Both the position numbers and the translations under genes were made by a program. A stretch of DNA of 44,262 bases from Mucilaginibacter sp. L294. Its GTDB lineage: Bacteria > Bacteroidota > Bacteroidia > Sphingobacteriales > Sphingobacteriaceae. The first letter of the stretch is position 1. Every line of letters begins with the position of its first letter. Under the pieces are notes generated by a model. It saw nothing but the letters and a program-made list of their open reading frames with translations. It made no database searches and was not told the origin of the DNA. The DNA is taken from positions 1 through 44,262 of the forward strand of contig NZ_LGEK01000037.1 in assembly GCF_001636615.1 (NCBI RefSeq). Direction: 5' to 3'. Below, piece after piece: positions 35,322-44,243 of this stretch.

Positions 35322-37034
35322 TTAATTACCGCTATAATTATAATCAACAACTTCGTTACCTGTAACAAGCTGTTTACCTTTCTTATATACATTTAAATCA
35401 GAAGGTATTAACACCAGGGAAACCGCATTATCGCCGGCTATAGAAATATTGATATTGCCGCTTACATTTTTAGCGATATATTTTTTTGATACCCTGTCAT
35501 ATACATTTGTTTTGCTATCTCCTACTCTTAGCTCAACGGATTGCACAGTGGCATACGGGTTATAAAACAGATAGGAAGGCAGGTTCCTGGAAGAATAAAA
35601 ATCTGTTGCATTACAGTTCAACTTTAATATTCCTTTTACATTGGTGGTATCAACTATCGCACCCAGCATACCCACCCAGGCCGATCCATAAGTACAAATA
35701 TCAGTCATAGAACGATATTGCTTAACCTGATCGCCTACGGCATAGGGGCCTTTATCGGTTAATATGCCTTTAAATACGGCAAAGTCGTTGCCATGGTCAA
35801 GGTCTTTACGCAACCCTTCATAGCTTATTACATGCTCAGGGTCACCTTGCCAAACCGCGCTTGTTTGCCTGTTTTTTGGATGTTCATCCGCATAAAACAA
35901 GCGGCTTGCATTAGCAAGGTTAAGCAACCATTTACCAATAGTTTTTGAATAGGCAGGGTTATATTTAACAATGGGTACCAAAGCCGCAGCGTGCGAATAA
36001 GTATTCATAGCAAAGGCATACTGCTCTTCCTTTTTTTGCCCCACCAGGCCATACACATCATCATCGCCCCATTTTTCGGATATAACACCCCAGCCATCAC
36101 GGTCAGAGTTATTACCATCAAAACACCAGTTCAGCATTTTTAGTTCATCATACTTAGTACCCAGTTCAGCGTTCATCCTTATAGCAAGGTAAGCGCCATA
36201 GGGCATCATCACTTCATAAAATGGCCCTTCTTTTACTGCACGATCCTGTAAAAAAGCCATACAAGCCTGGCTTGCTTTTAAGTATTTGTTATCCTTTGAG
36301 TTTTTCCAGGCGGCAAATTCAAGCCATGCTAAACCGGCAGCTGCATCAGGTTCGTGCCAAACACCGTTATAAACACCCTTTTTCTGTTCAAGGTTATAAG
36401 AAGTAAAATTAAAATCGGGGAACGGCTTGTTTACCGATAAACCATTAATAACATCCAGCCAGTGCGTTGCATTTGCCTGCATAATAGCAGTCAGGTCTTT
36501 TTTGGCCGGATACTGATCTGCCAGCATGCTAAAAGCCATGCCTGGCCATATCTCGTACCAAAAAGTATGGCCCATTTTAAGATCACCCTTATTCATGATC
36601 AGGTTTACACCATTGGCCGAGTTATAAAAATGTTTGGTCATTCCTACAAAATCAACACCATTAACGTTGCTTTTATCTATTCCAAGCAGGGATGCACTTA
36701 ATAAAGAACCCATAACCGGCAGCGATTCATACTCGCCACTACCCTTTTGTTTTAACGAACCTACGTAACTGGGCAAGCCAAATGAACGCTCTGGTGTATT
36801 TACATGGCTGTCGTCCCACCAAATTAATGGCAATAAGGCCCCTTTGGCATTAAAATCATACAAGAGTGCATCCTGTTTAACACCTATCTGTTTCCAGTTT
36901 TTCATTTTATAAGGAGCTGGCATATTGGGCATTGTTGCCACCACATTAATAGGTATTTGCTTAACAGGCGCTTGCGCAGATGTACCGTAAGTTATAAATA
37001 AAAGCGGCAGAAAAAACAAACATGAATTTTTCAT
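35322..37034 (-). CDS. Unassigned secreted helical-barrel protein
   Basis: A 570-residue secreted protein of unknown family. The signal peptide ends at about residue 20 (GTSAQ). The main part is helix-rich with repeated aromatic/acidic motifs, including HTFWYEIWPGMAFSMLADQY, GVWHEPDAAAGLAWLEFAAW, SDRDGWGVISEKWGDDDVYG and NTYSHAAALVPIV, which suggests an (alpha/alpha)6 toroid as in several glycosidase and lyase families. The last 100 residues are a small beta-domain (SVELRVGDSKTNVYDRVSKK) similar in pattern to C-terminal domains of such enzymes. Two Asp-rich clusters could be catalytic, but I cannot assign a mechanism. It lies between the sugar permease gene (41 bp) and the other unassigned protein (76 bp). 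Confidence 0.5.
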   Translation of the reverse strand: MKNSCLFFLPLLFITYGTSAQAPVKQIPINVVATMPNMPAPYKMKNWKQIGVKQDALLYDFNAKGALLPLIWWDDSHVNTPERSFGLPSYVGSLKQKGSGEYESLPVMGSLLSASLLGIDKSNVNGVDFVGMTKHFYNSANGVNLIMNKGDLKMGHTFWYEIWPGMAFSMLADQYPAKKDLTAIMQANATHWLDVINGLSVNKPFPDFNFTSYNLEQKKGVYNGVWHEPDAAAGLAWLEFAAWKNSKDNKYLKASQACMAFLQDRAVKEGPFYEVMMPYGAYLAIRMNAELGTKYDELKMLNWCFDGNNSDRDGWGVISEKWGDDDVYGLVGQKKEEQYAFAMNTYSHAAALVPIVKYNPAYSKTIGKWLLNLANASRLFYADEHPKNRQTSAVWQGDPEHVISYEGLRKDLDHGNDFAVFKGILTDKGPYAVGDQVKQYRSMTDICTYGSAWVGMLGAIVDTTNVKGILKLNCNATDFYSSRNLPSYLFYNPYATVQSVELRVGDSKTNVYDRVSKKYIAKNVSGNINISIAGDNAVSLVLIPSDLNVYKKGKQLVTGNEVVDYNYSGN

Positions 37035-37075
37035 AGGTTTTGGTTTAAGTTAAAGATCACCGGGTGATCATATAA

Positions 37076-38299
37076 TTAATGCTTTACTTTATATAATTTG
37101 TAACCGAACATAAATATTACGGCATAACAAATAATAGGCAGGTAATAGGCCTGTGCAACACTATGATCGGCTATTTTACCCATTAGCAATGGGAAAAAAG
37201 CGCCGCCTACAACACCCATAGATATAAATGACGATGCTTGCTGTGTGTGTTTCCCAAGGTTTTTCAAGCCCAGGCTAAATATGGTAGGGAACATGATGCT
37301 GAAAAAGAAATTGATCATCATCAGGGCCACGTACGATGTCCACCCCCAGCCTTGCGCTACTATGATACACATCACGATACTGCCAAAAGCAAATATGGCA
37401 AGCAGTTTATTTGGCGCTATAAAACGCATCAGGTATGTGCCAACAAAACGCCCAGCAGCCATCATAGCCATAAAAATACTCATATAACCACCGGCGGTTT
37501 GGTTATCAAAGCCCATAACATCATGCCCGTAGTTGATGAAGAATGCCCAGGTGCCCCCCTGTGCGGCCACGTTAAAAAATTGTGCCGCAACAGCCCATAC
37601 AAAGTGTTTATGCTGATATAGTTTCTTCCCGGGGGCGGTATCAACGTTTACAGCTTCAGGGTCAACGGCGGTATGAGGATCGGTAAGTGCCGGGATCTTT
37701 ACAAATAAGAAAGCGATGGCGATAAATACAATAACACAGCCTATAGCAATATAAAGGGTTTTTACCGATGACAGATCTGTTGAATTGCCGCCGGTTGCCC
37801 TTAGCAAAAAGTAAGAGCCAATAGCAGGGCCTATAATAGCCCCTACTGCGTTAAACGATTGTGAAAAGTTGAGCCTCCGGTCGCTGGTTCGCTGGTCGCC
37901 CAGGGCTGCCGCAAATGGATGAGCCACGGTTTCTAAAGTAGCCATACCACAACCCAATATGAATAGCGCTATACGGAAAAAACCGAAAGAAGCTGCGTTT
38001 GCTGCTGGCACAAAGAGGAAAGTACCGATAGCAAATAGGGTTAAACCTAATACTACACCTGATTTATAACCAAATCGCTTCAAAAACATACCAGCCGGTA
38101 TGCTCATAATAAAATAAGCACCAAAAACCGATAATTGAATAAGGCCTGATTGGGATTTGGAAACATTCAGCACGGTTTGAAAGTGCCTGTTAAGCACATC
38201 GCTCATGGAGTGTAGCAGCCCCCACATTAAAAACAAAGAGGTTACAAAAATAAAGATAACCACATATTTCTTTTCGGTAAAAGCTGGTTTGTTTGTCAT
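37076..38299 (-). CDS. MFS sugar:proton symporter (FucP/GlcP-like)
   Basis: A 407-residue inner-membrane transporter with about 12 transmembrane helices. The sequence VTSLFLMWGLLHSMSDVLNRHF at the start, then FGAYFIMSIPAGMFLKRFGYKSG and LETVAHPFAAALGDQRTSDRRLNFSQSFNAVGAIIGP, is typical of the FucP group of sugar-proton symporters (fucose, glucose, galactose, mannose). Given the mannan enzymes and the kinase encoded immediately before it, the substrate is probably mannose, glucose or a manno-oligosaccharide; sequence alone does not decide. Its start overlaps the kinase stop by 4 bp (ATGA), so the two are translationally coupled. Confidence 0.9.
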   Translation of the reverse strand: MTNKPAFTEKKYVVIFIFVTSLFLMWGLLHSMSDVLNRHFQTVLNVSKSQSGLIQLSVFGAYFIMSIPAGMFLKRFGYKSGVVLGLTLFAIGTFLFVPAANAASFGFFRIALFILGCGMATLETVAHPFAAALGDQRTSDRRLNFSQSFNAVGAIIGPAIGSYFLLRATGGNSTDLSSVKTLYIAIGCVIVFIAIAFLFVKIPALTDPHTAVDPEAVNVDTAPGKKLYQHKHFVWAVAAQFFNVAAQGGTWAFFINYGHDVMGFDNQTAGGYMSIFMAMMAAGRFVGTYLMRFIAPNKLLAIFAFGSIVMCIIVAQGWGWTSYVALMMINFFFSIMFPTIFSLGLKNLGKHTQQASSFISMGVVGGAFFPLLMGKIADHSVAQAYYLPIICYAVIFMFGYKLYKVKH

Positions 38300-39189
38300 G
38301 ATTGAACAACGTTAGTGTTTGTAAATAATGCAGAAGCACCTATGAGTGCCGCTTTTTCGCCCAGCAGGGCCGTTTTAATTTTTATGGCAGGTAAATGATG
38401 AGCTAACTGCGGTAAAAAGTATCCCTCGGCCTTGGTAATGTTGCCGCAAAGCACCAGTACATCGGGCGATAATTTAGCCAGTGGTTTTTGTAGAAAATCG
38501 GCCATATTAGCGGCAAATTCATCAAACACCTGCCTCGCATCATCATCATTGGGTGCTAAAGCAGCCAAGGCTTTTACATTGGGTATTTGGTTCCCTGTTA
38601 ATTCATGGTAGCGTTTCTGGAACCAACGGGTTGACAGGTAATCGTCGGCAATGGTTTCCTTATAAGGGTCGCTGCCGTAGTTAAGATCGCGGGTTGTACC
38701 CTCTGTGCAAAATGCTGATCCAAAACCGGTACCCAGTGTAACGCCGGCCACACTTTTGTATCCTGCCCCCGCCCCTGCCAATGCCTCGCCGGCAATAGTT
38801 GCTTCAGCATCGTTGCGGAAACGCACAAGGCTGTTATCTATGTTTAAAAAGCCGGCAAACATCAATTTAATGTCCATGCCGTAAATGGCTTCGTATTTAT
38901 TGAGCCCTTTTATATAGCTTATACCTTTGGCATAATCAAAAGGCCCGGGCATCGCTACCCCAAGGCCGGCAATTTCGCCCCGGGCACCAGATAGCGACAA
39001 TTGCAATGCCGAGCGCCAGCTTCCGGTGATATCGGCCGCGGTGGCTTTGCTATTAACTTCTAACCTTACAATGCTCTTTTCTTCGATATCATAAGTGTCT
39101 ATATTGCAAATGGCGGCCGTAATATGCGAGCCCCCTATGTCAGCCGTCAGGATGTATGGAGAAGTAATTTTATTATCAGATATTTTCAT
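38296..39189 (-). CDS. ROK-family sugar kinase (gluco-/mannokinase-like)
   Basis: A 297-residue cytoplasmic ROK protein. ADIGGSHITAA (16-26) is the phosphate-1 loop, GVAMPGPFDYAKG (77-89) and FRNDAEATIAGEALAG (124-139) carry the sugar-binding site with catalytic Asp127, and VTLGTGFGSAF (150-160) is the phosphate-2 region. There is no DNA-binding N-terminal domain, so it is a kinase and not a repressor. The cysteine-rich zinc motif of many ROK kinases (CxCGxxGC) is absent. The likely role is phosphorylating the imported hexose (mannose or glucose) at C6 for glycolysis. It is coupled to the FucP-like permease and lies downstream of the intrinsic terminator that follows SusD2. Confidence 0.88.
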   Translation of the reverse strand: MKISDNKITSPYILTADIGGSHITAAICNIDTYDIEEKSIVRLEVNSKATAADITGSWRSALQLSLSGARGEIAGLGVAMPGPFDYAKGISYIKGLNKYEAIYGMDIKLMFAGFLNIDNSLVRFRNDAEATIAGEALAGAGAGYKSVAGVTLGTGFGSAFCTEGTTRDLNYGSDPYKETIADDYLSTRWFQKRYHELTGNQIPNVKALAALAPNDDDARQVFDEFAANMADFLQKPLAKLSPDVLVLCGNITKAEGYFLPQLAHHLPAIKIKTALLGEKAALIGASALFTNTNVVQS

Positions 39190-39235
39190 CAGGACAAGAT
39201 CATATACAGGCGCATGGTATGCACCTCATAAGGTT

Positions 39236-39267
39236 AAAAAAGAGCAGGCGGCAATCCGCCTGCCTTT
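39236..39267 (-). terminator. Intrinsic terminator between SusD2 and the ROK kinase
   Basis: GCAGGCGG (39244-39251) pairs perfectly with CCGCCTGC (39256-39263) around a 4-base loop. On the minus strand the stem is followed by TCTTTTTTAA, a good U-tract. It should end most SusC2-SusD2 transcripts, so the kinase, permease and two unassigned genes are read at a lower level or from their own start. Confidence 0.8.
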
Positions 39268-39353
39268 TACCAACTAATCAAATAAGGAATCTCAGCCTTA
39301 TCATTTATATTTTATAAAGTACCCATCGTTTATGACAGGTACTTTATACCGTT

Positions 39354-40910
39354 TTAATAGTTCGGGTTTTGTGTTATGGTACGATTAGAGTAATCTATCT
39401 CGTTTTGTGGTATCGGGAACAGGTAGTCCCTGTCATCCCTGAATAGTTTGCCTTTATTAGTGTTATATTTTGTAGCAAAAGCACGCATAATTTCTCCAAA
39501 CCGTTTTTGGCGGACAAGGTCTTCTCGTCTCCAGCCTTCCATGCCCAATTCGCAGCGCCTTTCGTGCCATATTGCTTTACGCAGTTCTGTTTGGTCTGTT
39601 GTAGTTACATCGGGTAAAGATGCTGCTGTTGTAGCCGGTATATATACTTGTTTCTGGCGTTGAGGGTCTTTAGGAGGCGTTTCTCTTGCCCTTTTTCTGA
39701 TCATGTTCAAATAAGTTAAAGCTTCATCAGCCTTTCCGTTCTCATTTAATGCTTCGGCAAACATTAGCAGGGCATCACTGTAACGTATTAGCCTAACATT
39801 ATAGCTAATGATCCAGGGGTTATATCCTAAACGCAGGTATTGGGGTACTTCAATTTTACGATCGTAGTAGCCATCCGGCGAACCTGCATTATCCTGGTCA
39901 TCGTTATCCTGCAGATAGCGGTCGCCTGTCATGGTAAATGTGTAGGTTATCCGTGGGTCGTCAGCTGCAAACTCATCACGCAGGTCTTTTGTTGGGGCGT
40001 GAAACCCATATCCCTGGTAACCTGGTGTGTTACGTGTAGTAAAAAAGTGTGGGATATTTGAGCCTATAGCTACATCTTTATCCTGCATGCGGCTATCTAT
40101 TACAAAAATAGATTCTGTGTTAAAATTATCTCTCCAGTTAGCACCATAATCATTCAACAAAGCGTAATCGTTAGATTTAACCAATTGTCTGAATGTTTCT
40201 TCCGCCTTTACATAATTTAGCTGAAACATGTATGCTTTACCTAAAATAGCAAGTGCTGTACCACGGGATACACGGTTTTTATCGGCGTCACCATAGGCTG
40301 TATAGGCTGGCAATGCATTACTGGCCTCAGTAAGATCGGTTTCAATTTGTTTAAACACCGCATCGGCAGTTGCCCTTGGCGTTGATGTTGCTTCTGCCGG
40401 GGTAATTGGTTTTGTTACAAGCGGTACACCACCCTCTGTAGTTACCAGCGAATAATAACCAAATGCCCTTAAAACTTTAGCCTCGTTAATATACCGGTTT
40501 ATAAGCGTTTTATCGCCGCTGGCATCAGGGGCATAGGCAATAACCTCATTTGCCCTTGCAATAAGGTTGTATAAAATACCCCACCTTTGCGCTACCAAAC
40601 CATTGGTTGGTGTTAAAATAAAGTTCGACATATCCTGTGCTTCGCCATAATCGCCGTCGCTGCTGCCTGCCTTCCAGGCATCATCTGTAGATACGTCGCC
40701 AACAAAATAATGGTATTTGGCATACTCGTTCCAGGTTACCCGTAACTGTAAATAAACACCGGTAAGGGCTTGCTGGATCTGTGCATCGGTTTTGTAAAAC
40801 GTAGCGTTTGACTGTGTCCCGTAAACGGGCTTTTCAATAGCACTTTTTTTACACTGGATATTCAGTAATAAAAAAAGCATCAGGCTGAAATATATAATGA
40901 TCTTTTTCAT
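39354..40910 (-). CDS. SusD/RagB-family glycan-binding lipoprotein (SusD2)
   Basis: A 518-residue SusD-like lipoprotein with the lipid Cys at 20 (LNIQCKKS). Family features are TQSNATFYKTDAQIQQALTGVYLQL near the start, YINEAKVLRAFGYYSLVTTEGGVPLVTKPI in the helical core, and the C-terminal IWHERRCELGMEGWRREDLVRQKRF with FPIPQNEIDYSNRTITQNPNY. It differs clearly from SusD1, so it probably binds a different oligosaccharide or linkage. It is 20 bp downstream of SusC2 and followed by an intrinsic terminator. Confidence 0.96.
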   Translation of the reverse strand: MKKIIIYFSLMLFLLLNIQCKKSAIEKPVYGTQSNATFYKTDAQIQQALTGVYLQLRVTWNEYAKYHYFVGDVSTDDAWKAGSSDGDYGEAQDMSNFILTPTNGLVAQRWGILYNLIARANEVIAYAPDASGDKTLINRYINEAKVLRAFGYYSLVTTEGGVPLVTKPITPAEATSTPRATADAVFKQIETDLTEASNALPAYTAYGDADKNRVSRGTALAILGKAYMFQLNYVKAEETFRQLVKSNDYALLNDYGANWRDNFNTESIFVIDSRMQDKDVAIGSNIPHFFTTRNTPGYQGYGFHAPTKDLRDEFAADDPRITYTFTMTGDRYLQDNDDQDNAGSPDGYYDRKIEVPQYLRLGYNPWIISYNVRLIRYSDALLMFAEALNENGKADEALTYLNMIRKRARETPPKDPQRQKQVYIPATTAASLPDVTTTDQTELRKAIWHERRCELGMEGWRREDLVRQKRFGEIMRAFATKYNTNKGKLFRDDRDYLFPIPQNEIDYSNRTITQNPNY

Positions 40911-40930
40911 GTTTTCTGATATTTTAAGAA

Positions 40931-43900
40931 TTAAAACTGCGCGTTTATACCTGCCAAAATTGTTCTGGATGATGGATACCTGATGGCATCGTAACCAAGG
41001 TTTAGAACATTATTAGCTCCAATTTCTGGGTCTAACCCTTTGTATTTAGTAAAGGTGAATAGGTTTTGGCCACTTATGTAAAACCGGCAGGTGCGTAATA
41101 TTTTAAGGCGCTGTAAAAAAGCCGGCGGCACATTATAGCCTAATTGCACGTTTTGTAAACGCAGGTACGACCCTTTCTCTACCCACCAGCTTGATGCACG
41201 GTAGTTATCGTTATTATTACTTGTAGATATTTTTGGATATGAAGCATTGTCGCCTTCTTTTGTCCAGGCTTGGGTATAAGCATCGGCCAGTGCGTTTTGA
41301 TAACCTACTGTAGCCATACTTTTTAGTCCGTTCCAAATATCATTACCGATAGTACCCTGGAAAAACGCAGTAAAATCAAACCCTTTATAAGTAGCCCCAA
41401 GGTTAAAGCCGTAGATCAGATCCGGGTGCGGGTTACCAATATAAGTCCTGTCATTATCGTTCAGCACACCGTCGCCATTCAAATCTTTAAATTTAAAATC
41501 GCCGGGGGTTGCCAATGGCTGTACTTTTTGACCAGCCGGGCCTACGTAACTATCAATTTGTTGTTGATTTTGAAAAATGCCTTCATATACATAGCCGAAA
41601 AATCTTGACATTGGCCCGCCAATTTCAGTTTTACTTACATTACCGTATAATGGTAAGCCACCATTACCTAATGAGGTAACTTTGTTTTTATATATAGATA
41701 TGTTACCACCCACGCTAATGCCTACCTGGCCTATGTTATCACGATAGTTAACAGCGGTTTCAAAACCATTATTATCTACGTTACCTGCATTAGAATATGG
41801 GTAGTTTGGATAGCCGGAAATAGCCGGGATAGGTACCTGTAAAAGCATATCCTTGGTGCTTTTCCTGAAATAATCAATAGATACGCTTAATTTATCGTTA
41901 AAAAAGCCTGCATCTAACCCAATGTTTGTTTGTTGCGAGGTTTCCCACTTAATATCAGGGTTACCTATGTTAATGGGCACGTAACCCTGGCTGTAGCCAT
42001 TACCAAAGTACCACTGCTGCTCGATATTTGACCCGATAAGGGTAATAGGCGCATTGCTGTTAATTCTTTGGTTACCGGTTTGTCCCCATCCGCCACGTAG
42101 TTTTAAGTTAGATATGGTTTTATCTAAACCAAGGTTCTTAAAGAACGCCTCGTTGTTAATTCTCCACCCTAATGAAAACGACGGGAAGTACCCCCATTTG
42201 TTGCCGTTTGCAAATCTTGAGGAACCGTCGGCCCTGAAATTCACTGTGGCCAAATAACGGTCGCCATATGCGTAATTGATACGGCCAAGGTAAGATAATA
42301 TAGACGATTCTAATTTACCGCCGGTTGCCTGCGCACCTAAAGTTGCAGCATCTAATACCTGGAAGGCCGGATCGTTGCCTGGGGCCGTGGTTTTATAAGC
42401 ATTAATGCCTTCAGAACTATTTGACTCATATGTCATAGCTACCATTGCATCAAACGAGCTTTTGCCTACTGTTTTAACATAATTTAGCCTTTGCTCAATT
42501 ACATTATTCTGCACCTTGCCTGCATTATTGGTTAACTGAGTCTGGTCGCGGTATTTATCTTCCCTGTTAGCCAGGTTATTTTCTGTAAATACCGAGTGAT
42601 AGATGGGTTGAAAAAGCTTAAATGTGCTGGTTTGGTTATCAAAATTGTATTGTACAAAATAGCTAAGATCTTTGGTTAGCTTTACTTTACCGTACACGTT
42701 TCCATAGATGTTCAGGTTTTCGGTAAGCCTGTCGTTAAGCTCAAGTACCGATACCGGGTTTGGATTGAATGCCCATTCTGTAGGTGCGTACTTGTTGTAC
42801 TGATAATCTACAGATCCCGGGTCAACTAACGGGTTAATAACAGGTGTAAAAGGATCTGCCTGTAGCACGAAGTTAAATGCCGGCAATGAGCCTGTATCGC
42901 GCGACTGGAACTTTGCCAAACCTACATTTACCCCCACGGTTATGCGGTCAGACAGGTCATACTCATTGTTCAGCTTCATCGTAAGCCTTTTAAAACGGGT
43001 AGTGATAATAGCACCTTTATCATCCAGGTAACCAAGGCTATAGTAAGAACGGGCTTTATCGCCACCGTTACGCACACTCAGGTTATAGTTTTGTGTAAGT
43101 GCCGATTGATTTACCGCGTCCCACCAGTCGGTGTCAAACCCTCGTTTGTATTGCTGTTCAAATTTAGGATCGAGCGTTGAGCCACCGTTTTTATACCCCG
43201 TGGTAATAAAGTTATAAAACTGCTCGCTGTTTTGCATTTTAGGCGAACGGTAGCTGTCTTTAGTGCCGATGTAAGAATCGAATGAGGTTACACTTTCGCC
43301 TTTCTTAGCCTTTTTGGTAGTTACCAATATAACACCATTAGAGCCACGCGAGCCATATATTGATGTTGCAGAAGCATCTTTTAGTACTTCGATGTTTTGA
43401 ATATCAGTTGGGTTAAGGTTATTGATATTATCAAAAAGCTGCCCATCAACCACGTATAAAGGATTGTTATCATTTACGGTTCCAAAACCCCTTATCCTGA
43501 TCACAGCAGCATCGCCCGGCTGGCCCGAGTTAGTGGCTACATAAGCCCCGGCAACCTTACCCTGCAATAACTGTGACACGTTTGGTACCGCGTAGTTTTT
43601 AAAATCCTTTTCTGATAACGACACGATAGATCCGGTCAGGTCGCTCTTTTTTTGCGTACCGTAACCCACAACAATAACATCGTTTAATGACCTTGCCTCT
43701 GGCAAAAGTTTAATGTTTAAAGCGGCGTTATTGTCAATAGCAACCTCTTGCAAAACATACCCTATGTAAGTAAATATCAGTGTACCTCTCCCATCAGGTA
43801 CATTAATACTAAACTTACCGGCGTTATCAGTAAAGGTAGTGATAGCACCGTTTTTTAACTTAATAGTAACACCGGGTAAAGTGATACCCTTTTCGTCGAC

Positions 43901-44083
43901 AATAGTACCGCTTATTTTAACCGGTGCCTGGGCATAGGTTAACAGGTTACTGCAGATAAGCGTTGTAAAAACAGCCAAAAAGCACAGCATGCTTCCCAGG
44001 TGCCTTTTTACGCTTTTGGTTTCAGAAAGTATCCGTCCCGGATCGCTTCCCTTTTGCGTAAACATTTGTAAAATTTCCATCAT
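40931..44083 (-). CDS. SusC/RagA-family TonB-linked outer-membrane transporter (SusC2)
   Basis: A 1050-residue TonB-dependent transporter. The signal peptide has a long N-terminal leader: the hydrophobic core is residues about 33-50 (LCFLAVFTTLICSNLL), preceded by 31 mostly polar residues ending in KSVKRHLGS. The CarboxypepD_reg-like domain is about 54-140 (ISGTIVDEKGITLPGVTIKLKNG), the plug about 140-260 (VIVVGYGTQKKSDLTGSIVS, ASATSIYGSRGSNGVILVTT), and the barrel runs to the terminal AQF. It has no STN domain. It pairs with SusD2 to import oligosaccharides, presumably a second mannan-derived species. M32 could be an alternative start, but it would remove the basic n-region of the signal peptide. 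Confidence 0.96.
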   Translation of the reverse strand: MMEILQMFTQKGSDPGRILSETKSVKRHLGSMLCFLAVFTTLICSNLLTYAQAPVKISGTIVDEKGITLPGVTIKLKNGAITTFTDNAGKFSINVPDGRGTLIFTYIGYVLQEVAIDNNAALNIKLLPEARSLNDVIVVGYGTQKKSDLTGSIVSLSEKDFKNYAVPNVSQLLQGKVAGAYVATNSGQPGDAAVIRIRGFGTVNDNNPLYVVDGQLFDNINNLNPTDIQNIEVLKDASATSIYGSRGSNGVILVTTKKAKKGESVTSFDSYIGTKDSYRSPKMQNSEQFYNFITTGYKNGGSTLDPKFEQQYKRGFDTDWWDAVNQSALTQNYNLSVRNGGDKARSYYSLGYLDDKGAIITTRFKRLTMKLNNEYDLSDRITVGVNVGLAKFQSRDTGSLPAFNFVLQADPFTPVINPLVDPGSVDYQYNKYAPTEWAFNPNPVSVLELNDRLTENLNIYGNVYGKVKLTKDLSYFVQYNFDNQTSTFKLFQPIYHSVFTENNLANREDKYRDQTQLTNNAGKVQNNVIEQRLNYVKTVGKSSFDAMVAMTYESNSSEGINAYKTTAPGNDPAFQVLDAATLGAQATGGKLESSILSYLGRINYAYGDRYLATVNFRADGSSRFANGNKWGYFPSFSLGWRINNEAFFKNLGLDKTISNLKLRGGWGQTGNQRINSNAPITLIGSNIEQQWYFGNGYSQGYVPINIGNPDIKWETSQQTNIGLDAGFFNDKLSVSIDYFRKSTKDMLLQVPIPAISGYPNYPYSNAGNVDNNGFETAVNYRDNIGQVGISVGGNISIYKNKVTSLGNGGLPLYGNVSKTEIGGPMSRFFGYVYEGIFQNQQQIDSYVGPAGQKVQPLATPGDFKFKDLNGDGVLNDNDRTYIGNPHPDLIYGFNLGATYKGFDFTAFFQGTIGNDIWNGLKSMATVGYQNALADAYTQAWTKEGDNASYPKISTSNNNDNYRASSWWVEKGSYLRLQNVQLGYNVPPAFLQRLKILRTCRFYISGQNLFTFTKYKGLDPEIGANNVLNLGYDAIRYPSSRTILAGINAQF

Positions 44084-44167
44084 TTGTTTATTTTAAATTG
44101 GTTTTAGAACTTAGTATACTACATCATTAAAGCCACTAAAAAAGGTCTCCATATAAAGGCAATAGGC

Positions 44168-44242
44168 TTATTTATACAGGAAAACCGGTTCGGCAAAATG
44201 GCTTTTAAATTCCCCGCCGGTATTGTACCAGGCAGGGTTATA
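44168..44242 (-). CDS. Partial gene: last 24 codons, cut by the window edge
   Basis: On the minus strand an open frame runs in from the adaptor junction and ends at TAA (44168-44170), giving 24 residues: YNPAWYNTGG followed by EFKSHFAEPVFLYK. The codon choice and aromatic-rich composition resemble the neighbouring secreted proteins, and it lies 85 bp upstream of SusC2 on the same strand, where another enzyme of the locus would be expected. The family cannot be told from 24 residues. Confidence 0.4.
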   Translation of the reverse strand, partial: YNPAWYNTGGEFKSHFAEPVFLYK

Positions 44243-44243
44243 T

